This document shows, piece by piece, positions 35,921 through 49,400 of a stretch of DNA of 64,000 bases. The notes beneath the pieces are model-generated. The model searched no databases, was not told the DNA's origin, and worked only from the letters and a program-made list of their open reading frames with translations. The position numbers were made by a program, and so were the translations under genes. Origin of the DNA: Syngnathus acus. Lineage: Eukaryota; Chordata; Actinopteri; Syngnathiformes; Syngnathidae. The stretch covers positions 8,736,501 through 8,800,500 of the forward strand of contig NC_051094.1 in assembly GCF_901709675.1 (NCBI RefSeq). Reading direction: 5' to 3'. Every line of letters begins with the position of its first letter. Position 1 is the first letter of the stretch.

Positions 35921-38900
35921 GCATGCATTCATTCATCAGTTCAAGCCTTGTATTATACTCTACACTCGACTGGCATCATACACTTCATAACCTTTTATAT
36001 TGCTTTTTTTTTTTTGGGACTCCCGCTGAATAATGTCTCTTGTGGTCTTTCTCGCTTCGGCACATTTTGACACGGTGTGATGGTACATATTGCCACCTCA
36101 TTTTCTGTCAAAATCACCAGGATGGTGAAGTTCATTTTCTGTGTCTATCCAGAGGGGACCCCAGGTGTGGGTTGGAGATCATGGGACCATGTTTCCGTGA
36201 CAACCAGACATCGTCACTGACACTACAATAACAGACTGAATAATTGAGGCGGATCCATTTTTAAACAGCATGTCAATTCACAATGAAACATCCCAGAAAA
36301 AGGACACACCCAGACTATGTAAAGAATATTCTACAAAGACGACAGACTATTCACAAATGAAGTGAAATTTTTGTAAGTGGGCTGTAGAGTAAGAAAAACA
36401 AATGAAAGTTATGCTGAGATACATTTGAAATACTGTATGTAGCTTTTCATACTCTGGACCATACGGTATGTGTTGTTTTCAGCATTGATATATTTTTTAA
36501 AAGAACTACTTATGTGTTTTTACAATGAAGGAAAATCTCACATATCTGTAATTGTTTCAGATCTAGATAGTGGATTAATTGTGAAAACGTTTGGCCTTGA
36601 GTTGCCTGCCACGTCTTCAGCTTGGCAGTTGTCCAACACTGGAAAATTACGCATTAGGCTTTTATGACTGTTTTAATCTGCAACTGGAGTCCTGCACATT
36701 TTCAGTTTTTTCAATATCGGATCAAGTTGACAGTCGTCGTTTTCCTGAGATTTTATTCTACTCTCTTCCATTTTGTGTTGCATTACAGCAGTTTCTATGA
36801 GCATTTAAAAGATTATATTACTATCTGGTCACTTTATTGGGCCATAGCAAAGGTCATCTCTCTATGCAGTGCTCTTCGTAACTCGATAAAATTTGTGGTA
36901 TATCATTTTGTATTACAGCTCATTTACTACATGTTGTGGCATTTTAGTTTTTGTATTACTTGTACATTTGCATGTGGTAGGGCTGCACTAATACAGCAAA
37001 GATTTGATTTGTATCTTCATTTCTGACCCACCATTCAATACATAATTACATTACAAGTAGTACCTGTATATTGAATACACTAATTATTCAATAAATGTAA
37101 TACACAGTATGTTTATGCTATATTCAAATAAAATGGATATTATATGATACATTTGATATGATAACATTCGGTCTGCTCATCTCATGTAGTTGAACAGAAC
37201 TCGCATTAGTGCAGGAGTGACTGATGTTTTTAAACCTGAGAGGTTCTTCATGGCTACTAACTAATGCGGAAGGACTACCAATTTGGTATACATCTCTGAA
37301 TTAAAAAACATCCCAAATTACCTTTATGCCATTATTAATAATTCACGTATTGTATTTATGTGGACACCGATTCGGTAAATGATTTTTCACAACAATTATG
37401 AAATATGAATATCAGTATGCACACACAAAACAGCACACCCATGACTGTTTTTCCTCTGAGACTCATAAATGACAGTTATGTGAGCTTAGTCATAAAACTT
37501 TAACCTTACGTCTTGGATAGTCACCCGCTAAATAAAAAATGTCTGTTTGCTATTTATGTTAGCATGATTAAAACAGTCTCGTTTGATGAGAGTAGCGAGC
37601 AAACTACTGTTGATTGAAAATGATCAAATGGCATCATCCATCGGCGCTAATATTCCTGTCAAATTTCATCATCTGTTTAAATCAAGATGGTAGGCATGGA
37701 TGGATGATCGTTCAACATTGTGAAGTATTGCCGCAATATGAGGATAAATGGGCCAAATTAATTGAGACGGATATACAATGCATGTTTTATCAGGGTGTTA
37801 AATTGGACTTTCACAGTTGAGGTCAACTAACAAGGATAACACAGTCTTAACAGTCAGTGTGAATTTGATCCCTCTGGCAGATTTCTTGCTCTGTTTCACA
37901 TTTCAATGTATTCCAGCACTGACAACACACTCTCTCGCCTTTCATCCCCCTCGACTCTCTGCAACGTTTTGAAGTTTCTTTGTTTTACAACATGGGGGGG
38001 GGGGGGAAATAAACAGTTCACAAAGGAATATCTAAAAGCAGACACACGCATTCAAATATCACACTTGAAGAATTAGCAACTGATGGCATATTCAGATGGA
38101 ACCTAGGGCTGCGATCCAAATATTTGCACTCATGATTTATTCCTTTCTCCTCAAGGCCAAAGGGGTTGGGAAATATCTATTGTGTCTGCACATGTTTGCG
38201 TATGTGGTTACTTCACAAGCATTCACACCCTCACATGCTCAGACAACAGACAACACAACATGAAACCGGATCAGGGCCAATTTTGTTTTTCTATTCATTG
38301 TTTATCCAGTGATTGTAAAATCTCTATATTGTGTCAGCAGCCAGGATGAGAGTTTGTAATGAATGAAAATGTATTGAATTTGTGTATGTATTGCTCATAT
38401 TGTATAATCAGAACTGTTTTAGGATAATACTAATTCAACTTTTATGTACAATTTGAAAGTACCATCATTGAGCATTCAAGGCGAAAAAAATCTCAATTTG
38501 CATAAAAATACCTTCCAGCGTTTTTCCTTCCTGACGTTATTTCTCCGTTTGGGATTTGGGGAGAAGATCCTCCCCTGTCGTCTCCTGCGTATCATACACA
38601 CAAGCAGATCCCCACAAAGACACGCACTCCTCTCAGCTCACCAACCTCCAGGCGGTGCACCTGGGTACAGCACACATCTTCATGCATGCATACAGTATGA
38701 GGTTACAGCTGCACAAAGAACATCAAAACAAATTGCAGGACTTGTCACCTGGCCGTCATCAGGAGGCCTCACGAGATGTCACATGATCATCCGGGAGATG
38801 ATACATGCACATCCACGCGCACAGTGTAAAAAAGCGAGAAGGATTGATCTCCCGCTACGGTATTGATTAGCCAACCCCCCAACCTAGAGGATGCCAGCTG

Positions 38901-41900
38901 TGTCAAGCCATCTACTTCCTGAAGCACTCCTGCAAGGAGGCCGAAAATAACAAGCATCTAAGAGACATCTTGAAGGGGAATTCTGCCGGCTGCAAAAGGC
39001 CAGGATGTCCACAGGGAAATAATTGAGTTTCATGACGGGTGCTCCGAGACATTTGTTTTAACCTTTGCCCCAGGTTCGACTCAAAATGTGTCTGTTTATT
39101 TGTGCAAAATGCAGTTGTGTAACCACTTTTTGCCCTTACCTCGCCCTTGGTTAGTGTCTTATATAAGGGGCCAGTTTTGTGTTTTATTGTAACTTCTTTT
39201 TAGACTTGAATCACAGTTGAACATGTTATATTGAAATTGAAATTGCTTGCGAAATTTGTATTTATTATTTATTTATTATTTACTTTTATTTTAAGATTTT
39301 CCAATGGTGATGTTTGACCATAGAATAATTTTCGTTTTATTATTTCCAGTGGGAATTTTATTTTTCCAATCATTTCACAGTTCCACAGAGCTAACCTCAA
39401 CAGGTTTCACGACGTTACATTGTTTTTTTTAGGGAGCCAGATGAATATTTTACTCAAGTAGTAAATGTTTACCCCCCTCCCAATAAAATTAAATGGAAAG
39501 ACAACCATTCTGATTAAATGTATTATAGTCGCGTTTGGCAAAATAATCATAATGTAACCATAAAGTAAAAACTTGCACCCAACACCACTGTGTTAAGACT
39601 TCAGATTTATTTTGTCTTTGACCTCACTGATATCCCACTTAAACTCCCCTGGTCTCCCCTCACTCAGTATTTTGACAAGTTGTCATCCTCCAAGAGCACT
39701 GTCAAAATGTAGAAAACATATAAAAGAGATGACAAGTCGGAATTTAAGACGAAAAGATTTTTTTTTTTCCAAGCAGAGGTGAGACAGTGAAAATAGATCT
39801 GAGCTCGCTGCGATAAAAGACAATAAAGTGTGGAAGCTTTTTCCCTTTGTTTGATGTCCTCCCCTTGAGGGTTCGGTGACAGAAAGCGCAGCACCGACCC
39901 GGTTAAAAGAGAAAAAAAATGACAGCAGCCATTTCTCTCCATGGCCCTTCACGATGGCAGAGAAGAAAACGAGCAAAAAAGAGGGGAAAAAAGAGAGAGA
40001 GAGAGACAAAACACCAAAGAGGAGCCTTTGGGGTCTCATAAATCAAGACCTGCACTGAAAGGGAGGATCCTGGAGGTCCTTGTCTGAGAAGACAGGTGTC
40101 CATAGCATTCTGGGTCAGAAGGTTACGCTCCACCACATCCATAACCACCAAAAAAGTCCCACACACCCATTCAGATATTACCTTGAGACCACATTCAAGT
40201 TTTGCAATCCTGATTACATTTTGAAATTTTGTTTTACATGTCATCAAATATGAAAGCCTGAACAAGTAATTCAACGTTGATTATTCCAGAGATTATCGAG
40301 GTTTTATTTCCATATATGAATAAAAGCGAAAACACCTCAGCTCACAGGGGCTGCTGACAATATTAGCATAGTAATAATGCACATGCTGTAGTTATGGAAA
40401 TCGAATAGCATTGAATTACCATGCAGCACAATATGTCATGGTTATTAAATGCATGTTTTTCTGGGTTTGGACTTTCGGTGAATTGTTATTCTTTTTCCTT
40501 TTCCTGAGAGAAGATGAATACATACCAGAAAGCAAATCTGTGGCACATTATATAAGAAATAATGAGTGCCTTGTTTTTAAGTTTCAATAACCGCAACGTG
40601 TCTAAAACTAATCTTTTACACTATGACTGCATGACAGTTAAGACTTCAACATTGCAACAAAACTGCTTGAGTTTGTACAGTTGAACGCTGGTTAGATTTG
40701 GTGATAAAAACGGATATCATTAATCTCATTTGCATTCAATTTATGGGTTTAAAACTTGATGGTTCCCCTTTATAACAGCAATTACACTGACATTTGAGCA
40801 TTCAATGATGTCATAAGGATAATTGGACAACCATTTGGTGTCACATTTGGAATATAAAATACAACGATTGCGTTTGCAGAATTTAGTCGTAGTATCCAAA
40901 TTGTTTGGAGCATGCTGCTACGTTGGTGGCATGACCTATTTGTCATGGAGTTTTTCCTTTTACAATGAATGTTTTATGTTTTGGGAATGTACAGGCAATT
41001 CAAACTCTTAAAAGAGCAGTTAAACCAATCCTCTCAGCTGCCTCAGCTTGCCAGTTTTATGGGCAGATGTTTGCAAAAGAGAAATGGCTTTGTCTGTTTT
41101 TTCAGAGGTGGATATTCCGCCATATTTTCAGCAAGGCCTCTGGGTTGTGCCACAATGTATGTATGCCTGTTATTGCACAAAAGTATTTGCATCTAGTCAT
41201 GTAACTTGTTGTTTTTCCTCGGGCACGGTGGTTTTGTTGCAAATCAAATGGATGGAGCCATAAAGCGCTGATTTCTGTTTTTACTGGTGTACTACTGACA
41301 TTTTTTTTTTTTTTTACAAAAATGATAAAAACAGATGTTTTTTTAATTTGCCAATCACCTTAAAACTCAAACAGTTTTAAGCATGGCTACACAACATGCT
41401 GTTAGACCATATAACACTCAGACACTCAAGTGAAGCAATTTTTTGGAATGTTCTTTCCACTCTGCCATGACTCCGTTATTGCTTCCAGGAGTCTGACACG
41501 ATCATTGTGCAATTACAAACTGCTTGCAAACATGCACATGAGGACAATTGCAATGGAATCAAATCTGAGGCCCTTTTACGTCAAGCTGTATTCTTAACCA
41601 CAGCTGCTTTTTGTTAGACACTTTTGGAACCATCTCCAGTCCTGACTCTCATCCTTACCCAGAGTGAAAAAAAAGAAATCTAAATCGACTGTTATGATTT
41701 AATGATGTAAATTCTTAAAGGTAGTACTACCCTATTTCATTTGTGAGGATTAAAATGAAGCTCTGCAAACCACATGCACACACAAAAAAAAGAGACACGT
41801 GCAGAGAGTCAAAAAGTGAAGGGTTCCACGGAGTTCATGAGCTAGTGAATAATACAAGCCCCCACATTGGACCTTGTAAAAATGCCCTGTGTGTGACATG

Positions 41901-43397
41901 CATACGATGTTGGCCGCGTGCATGTGCACGCATATGTGTGTGCATGTGAGTGTATTTGCGGTCGTAACAAAATGAATTATTCACTGTTTACTGATGAGGA
42001 CGCATTTTAGGCTCCCAGGAGTGGCGTGCAGACACAGGCCTCACCTCTCCTCTCTTACGTTGTCATCTCTTATTCACCTCATTCTTCCTTCATCACCACT
42101 CAGACCGCTTTGGCTCCAATCGTTCTAATCAGCTGCCTTTGTGGATGAATAAAAGAAAAACAACAAAATAATGGTTCAAAAGGTGCGGTTGAAATCAAAA
42201 GCTGTCTAATCCTGCTGAACGAGTTAAGAAACATGCCTCTGATGATGATGTTTTATTGTACTCAGAAAGAATACATTTGCATGTTTTGCGTCAAGGACGC
42301 TCTTTGGAGCTGGCTGGTCGCCTCACCTTTATTTTATGGTGGACACTGATAAATGTCTTTTAATACTTGTGTGATGTATATGTTTGCCCATAAAGGCAAT
42401 TATGTTTTTCTATTTCTTGTGGGAAGTATTGATTCAATATCTGAACAAATCAGAGGTCAACCAGCGTCCTGGGAACGGATTGTGCCAGACCTTAATGGTT
42501 CCACTGTACACTACAAGCAAGTATCCAGCTCCTCGTCGTATGCTGGCGCGTACACAAACAAACTTGACTCTGATTGAGCCTATCAGTGCAGACCTCTTTT
42601 ATTCCCTGGTTCATCCCTCACTTTCAGGTCCATTGGTCCCAATTACCAGAGCCAAAAAAGCCAGTCAAACGCGCATGGTCCACTTAGCCTCTATGCTCAG
42701 CCCAGCTTGCACGTTTGTGCGTGCACGTTTGTGTGTTAGTGTGTTTTTGGAGTTTCCCATCCGGTGCAGCCGCTGTGGTGCTTATTAAATAAAGCCTGTC
42801 TAAAGCTGCCCTAATCCTTTCCCATAGCTTTCCCTTAACGCACAGAGAGACACATGTGCATTTCTTCACGGTTGCAGAGGCTGAAGGCTCAGCAATACGT
42901 TTTTTGTGTGATTTGTCAACATGAGCAAATAGAAAGTGAAAGAAAGTAGAAGCACATTGTTATGTTGATTGCATATGTTGTATCCAACCCTGTAGATTTG
43001 GCTTTGTTGTACAGAAAGTCCGTTATATGAAGTTCATCTGATTTATACACCTCAGTTGTGATATCAACCTGGTATAATGCCTTCTACCAATAGTGATGTT
43101 AATAATCCATTTTAGATCACCAGTGCAATTTAAATAGCTTTGTAAGAAAATTGTAAAAAAAACAAAAAACTTTGCATTTGTTCAAGACCCTATTAGAAAG
43201 TCCTCCCATTAAATTTGCAAAAACTGCATTTTTATTATTATTACAATTATTATTATTATTTTTATTATTATTATTATTATTATTTTGCTTCATTCTTATT
43301 GTGTGTTGTTAAAATTAATGAAAATAATGAACAATTGTGACCAGAAGGTGTTTGTGTGTGTTTGGGTAACAAGTGAAATTTTTTTTATAATTACATC
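35918..43397. other. Intergenic DNA between rgmb and riok2, part 2
   Basis: About 7.5 kb without a supportable exon. Homopolymer runs occur at 36005-36016 (T), 37995-38005 (G) and 41300-41316 (T), and a (TTA)n-rich run at about 43231-43284. Open frames such as 38444-38866 show no domain, signal or splice context. Confidence 0.4.

Positions 43398-43461
<64 letters not shown>
43398..43461. repeat. (CA)n microsatellite
   Basis: An almost pure CA run of about 60 bases, close to the preceding (TTA)n-rich stretch. Confidence 0.95.
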
Positions 43462-43465
<4 letters not shown>

Positions 43466-46400
43466 AGGCAATTAGAGGATAGGGTGGTGGTGTGAAGAGC
43501 CGCATGGGACACACTTCAGAAAGAAATTCAACGCATCTCAATGAAGGGTCCTCAAAACGGATGCAGCTTGCAGAGATGTGCACATCTCACTCACATCCAC
43601 TCAGACACACATCTCAATTGTATATGCGTGACAAAGAAGAGCGTGGCCACGTCTTTCTTTGTTTCAGGAAAAAAAAAAAAAACGGGTCAAACATATCATT
43701 AGTATTGTCCATGTCTGCAAGATACACACTACCACCCCCCACCACCACCACGACCAACTCACTCACACACAGAGACACACACACACAGATGCTAACAGAT
43801 TTGCTCATAGGGTGTGGGAGGCCCCGGTGAGACTCTGCAGACAATCACCGCTACGAGTACAATCTGGTCTCTCTTGGCTCTCGGGCTTCAGCATATGAAA
43901 GTGCAACACATTACACCCCCCGGTGACAAAAAAAAGCAGCAACTATGGGGGTGTAATGGGAGGATGTAATACAAGCAATTTGTCTACAAAGGAGAAAGAT
44001 TAGATTCTTTTGTTGGCATGTAAATATGCTCATGCGCATCTATGCGTCCATAATATGATCATTTTGATTTTAGAAAACAGATTGACTTTCATCAAATTAT
44101 CAAAGCCTAAAAAAACCATCTTTAATTATTCCACTCCTAATTGCAAATCAGACACACAAGCCCACAAGGCATGATCGTTTTCTGCCTTATTTCCATGTCA
44201 CTATTCTCACTGTTATCCATCTTTCGTCGGAAGTGTCACAAAATCTTAACGGAGGTAGGATGGCGCCTGTGTAAAAGGGGCTCACATGTCCATCCTGTCA
44301 GCAATTCCTGCTGTCCGCCAAATATTTTCTGTCACACTATCCACAGGCGCTGACATTGTCCGACTCCTGCATGGAGAATGATCTGACTGGGATAGCATTT
44401 TGCGGTGCAAACACACTGAAAGTTGCAGAGACATACTCTCTTCACTTGGTTTGGTTAAAAAAACGTTACAGAGGCTTATTGTCGTTTTGGCGTTTTGTGC
44501 AGCCAGGGCCAAACACTATCGGAAGCTATAGTTACAATTTACATCAAATAATTATCGTCCATTTCCGTCTTTTGTCTTTATTTTATAGCATTTTGTATTG
44601 TTGTAGTTATTTTGCATTTTATTTTCTGCGGCATGATGCTCCGACTAATTATGTCACTCGCCTCCTAATGACTGTTCTTTTAGAGCTCTAATGGTGCAGT
44701 TTTACCAGATCACATGAATTTAAAATAAAAGTGACTTCATTCTATCCAAATAATTAGTCCCTCCAACTTGGTAGACGTTCCTCTCATTTTACCATGGCGA
44801 TTACGACCTCAGCCTCTCTGCATGACTGCGTGGTGTAACTGGGGTCAGACGAGAGGAATGTTCTGATGTTGTTCTGCTGTCTGAGTCTGGACAAAGCAAA
44901 GAACAGGGGCTCAGAACACACAAACACACACAGCACAATGTTGTGTTACTACAAGTCCCACGGAACAGTGCGTCAAGCCAAATCAGACTGGGTTACAAAT
45001 GGAAGATTTCTCTGATCGACTTCTATCTACTCCCCATACAAACACACTTGGTTGATTGAGAGCCAATACCATAATAATAAGCTTTTGCTGCAGCTCGATT
45101 AATATGACAGACTGTCCACAGTCACATCACTAATAAGAGTCAGGGTGCTGATTTCCCCCCAAAAATGAAAGGTTGACATGCTGTTGTGACGGATGTGTGC
45201 ATGTGTACGATCAGGAAAATAACCTTGCAATGACACTTGGGACATATCGTGACAGAGCACAAGGAAATTTCAACCAAAACACCCCATCCCGCCTTTACTT
45301 TTAGGAATTACTGTCCCACATTGTGACATCCGCATCATTCGCAACAATACAGGCAGTAGCACCCACAAATACACGCAATATGTCAGCTTCCCGGGTGATG
45401 GCACACGCTGAGTGGAAGATGGATTCTGAATAATTAGAGAGATAATTGTGAACACTCTGGAGAAAGGGCAGATCAATGGCTGATCATTTGTTTGTGAGCG
45501 TGGGCCGGAGAGGGGGGGGTGCACAAAAGTAAGAGAGGAAATACATGTATCGACTGCCTGTGCGCTCAATATCATTAATATTTCGGGTGTTTGGTCGGAC
45601 TGACGGATGTGCAAAGACATTGTATTAATTGTTTTTAAACAAGGGGCAAAGGTGAAGCTTCAATAAATACATGCACAGCTCCAATGTATAATATTTACAT
45701 TTACTGCAGTGCAACATAACATGTCAGCTAAGCTTATCACTCAACAACATACATTCACAAGTCACTAATTTCTGCATCTAATTAGAATCTCATTAGATCA
45801 ACTTGAGACCTGTATGACAAATGACGCCTTTGCAAAGATAACTGAAGTGTATCTATAAGGAAAAAGCTAATTAGGTTAGGCATAATTAACTAGGCAGCAC
45901 AGTGTGACAGTGATTACAAATGTCAACCATTTCTGGTTAGGTCTGGGTTTCGAATCTCAGCTCTGGTATTTAGATGGGCAAAATATTACAAACACCACTT
46001 GAAATGATGATGATGTCATGCCACATACACTGATAGAAACCAGAGTCAATAAAAAAAAGATCATCTTTGCCATCAGTGAAGAGACACTGCATGTTGTCTT
46101 TGTAGGATTGTGCAAAACCTTTTCTGTGAGGGAAGAGGGTTGGCATGCGCATGCAAGCAAGAACAAAAAAAAATACGATTCAAATTGAGCAAAGTATTTT
46201 CTCTTTTCGCCTTTTCAGTCACAAGTCCTGTCTGTCTTTTCCTAACACCTTTCTCAATGAACCAGAAAGCACCTTCAGCAGGGATCAGGTGAAGGATAAT
46301 AACCATAATAAAACGACAAGAAGAATTTACACAGATGGTGGGGTGACTCACACACTGACAGAGTGGAATTCACATTGAATGTAAATGTGAAGGACTGCCT

Positions 46401-49400
46401 GGCTTTTTGTGCCCTGTGAAAGACTGGCAACCAGTCCAGGTTGGACTTTTGCCTTTTGCTCAAAGCAAGGCTGGACTGGCAACCGGACATACCTATGAAT
46501 AACCCAGTGGGCCGACAGTCTTAATTGAGCCAGCCTTATAAATTAATTTAATAGAGCTGATTTTTTTTATCCCAGTTCTGCTCTGGCCCATAGTCAGTAG
46601 AAAATGGATGAAGAGAATCAAAAATTTGATTCCACCGTTCTGTGAGTACTTTAATAGCGGTGTACCTAATCAAAAGTCCAGTGAATGTTTCCAGAGACTG
46701 TTGAAACAATGGTGGTGATGTCATAGAAATAAAAGTGAAATGTGACTGTTTTGAAGTCATGCGCACATAAAAGGCAATGCCTGAACCTGAGGAACATTTC
46801 ATCCTGTGCCTTGCGTCAGTCTGACATCAGCAGTAGTTCACTTGCTTGCCTTTGTTTGGTCGAGCAGAGGGGGAAGCTAAAAGAAAGAATGGACGCGTGG
46901 GGGTGTGGGGCATGCTAGGTCAGATTGCACCTGCAGCGCTGCCAATATTTCCGTTTGGCACCCATGCGTGAACACAAAACTCTTGCAAATGCTTTCTCTT
47001 TTTAAAAAAATTCTATTATAATTCAACTCATTGTCTCGCACGCGCACCCGGCGAGATACGAGATGAGTTGTCCACACCTGGCCCGGCAGCCAAACAATGA
47101 GCTCCGCTGACATTCATTGCACATCATACTTATCTGTCAGCAGACGGGCAAAACACTGCTATCTGGAAGCCCTTTTATGCTTATTTTATCTGCATCATGC
47201 ATTTACATTTCAGGCTTGTCGCCTCATGCCCTTTTCGCACTCCTTGGACTGTTAATAATTAGTATCTAGGCTACCAACAAAGGTAAACTGTGTCAATACC
47301 ACTGCTATCATAAAGAAATGAAAAGGCTAAGCATATAAATCCTTTATGAATTGGGTAGGAATGATGTAAAACACTTATTATCCCTCCTTATTAATTGGTA
47401 CCACAGACACAGCGAGTTGCATTTTCTAAAGGTTATCATGAGGGCTCGTCTGTTCTTGCATCGACGTCGGATTGTTTAAGCAGGTGTTCACGGGATAAAT
47501 AGTCATCAATACGAATTCAACTTGCTCTGATACCGCCTGGCACTCATCAAAAAAGGGATCATCCCCAAGGAGGATGACGGATCATCGCAATCTTGGGAGG
47601 CGAGGGGGGCACTCATCAAGCTGGATGATACGATGTGAGATAATTGCTATGTGTCAACCCTTTCAATTCCAGCACCTAAACGAATGTTAAGCAGCGACAT
47701 TGTGGTGTCTGAATTAACTTTTCTCAGCGTGCCATGTCCCCTGTGTGAATAATATAAGAGCTCGTCTCCTGCAGTGTGAGCCTGGCTGACATTTTATCAA
47801 CCATGTCAGAGTGGAACATGAAAGACTACACTAAAACTGGCAGATGATTGGCAGCTGAGGCTAAAATGATGGAATATTTCATGTTTTGCTATGTCCTGAC
47901 AAACAACACCAAGCATGATGAAATAGAATTCTAATCCTTTCGCTCGTGTGTGCGTGTGTGTGTGTGTGTGTATGCGTGCGTGGTTAGAATTGTACTAGTA
48001 TAATGTGGCTGACTTTATGCACAGTCAGGGGCAAACCACGTGATGGCTACCCCCCCACCGATTGACGACTAATTGTCACATTACGTTCAGTTGACGTTTA
48101 CGTCGTGTTGCATGATGGCCAAGATCCCCCCCCCCCCTCACCCACACACACACTTACATGACTGACGGCTGTTCCACCCCCGACCCCCCCAAAATTGTAT
48201 TCCGTACGTGATGGCTGCTGCCAGAAAATTTCCACGACTGGTGTCACAAAGGATCAATTTCAAATCGAAACTGCAGGTTTTCCCCTTTAACGAGGGCCAG
48301 ACGATCAACCAGTACTCCTTCGACATTTGCTTCATTTAGTGTGCAAGAAGAGGTGAGAGCTGGCAGGAGAACTTACTGCTTCACAATGACATAGCGCCTG
48401 TTCACAATGCCCTGAGCATCTGACAGTTCCTAGTTGCGAAGAACATCGCTATACTGCTCACCTAATTTTTTTTCTTCCCGATTTTCCAAGATCAAGGGGG
48501 TATCAAGAATCAAATGCATGGACATCAAGATTATCGACATTAGATGAAAAGGGTTCTTAAAGAATTTACCAGGAAGAAGTCTGGAAAGATGGAGAATTAC
48601 ATCAAAGAGGAAAACTTTTGATTTGAAATATTTCTTTTGTTACAACTGTCTTTCTGGAAAACCTTTCATAAAAGTATAAATATGCGCATGCTCAAGCTGG
48701 CAAATATCAGGGTTCAACAGACATAAATGGCTTACTTCAAAGTGTCAGGAATTGTGTTAGCATACAGTTGCAAACTTCCTTCTGGGCGATTCATTTCTTC
48801 AATACATTTCTATTTATTTTCCAGTCATCCATTTTCTGCAGATATGGGTATTAAAGCACCACAGCCACTTTCACCAGAGCCTCGCTTGTCTTACCCGTCG
48901 GAGAAAATAACATTTACAGCAGAGTAATGTGTATCATGCACACAAGTGACTGCACATAAGTAGGAAAGATGGTGACCACACACAGTGACAAAAAAAGAAC
49001 GACTCTGACACAATTATGTATTCTCTGCAAAACCCAGACCGCCATAATAGAATCAACAGCCAGACATATTTACTTCATTCGACATAAAGTACACATTTTA
49101 CAATCACAGAGATGGGGATATCCAAGCAGTGTCAGTTCTACCTACAGTAATTTCCATGCACGCATGGACTTGATTGCATTTTTACATTTTTATGTAGGCC
49201 TACTCTTCTGGAATACATCTGTCAAAACAACTGAGCACAACAGGCTACTAAATCCAGTTATTTTCCATCCAAACAGGAAATAACCTGCACCAGGTCATAT
49301 GCAAGTTAAGTGTGTGTACATGTGTGTGTGTGTGTGTGTGTGCGAGAACAGAATAGGGTGGGGTTGAAGCGAACAGAGACCTCACTGATCATGCATTATT

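Noticed and set aside
38444-38866. 140-residue open frame on the plus strand
   Set aside because: No recognisable family and no flanking exon signals; treated as chance.
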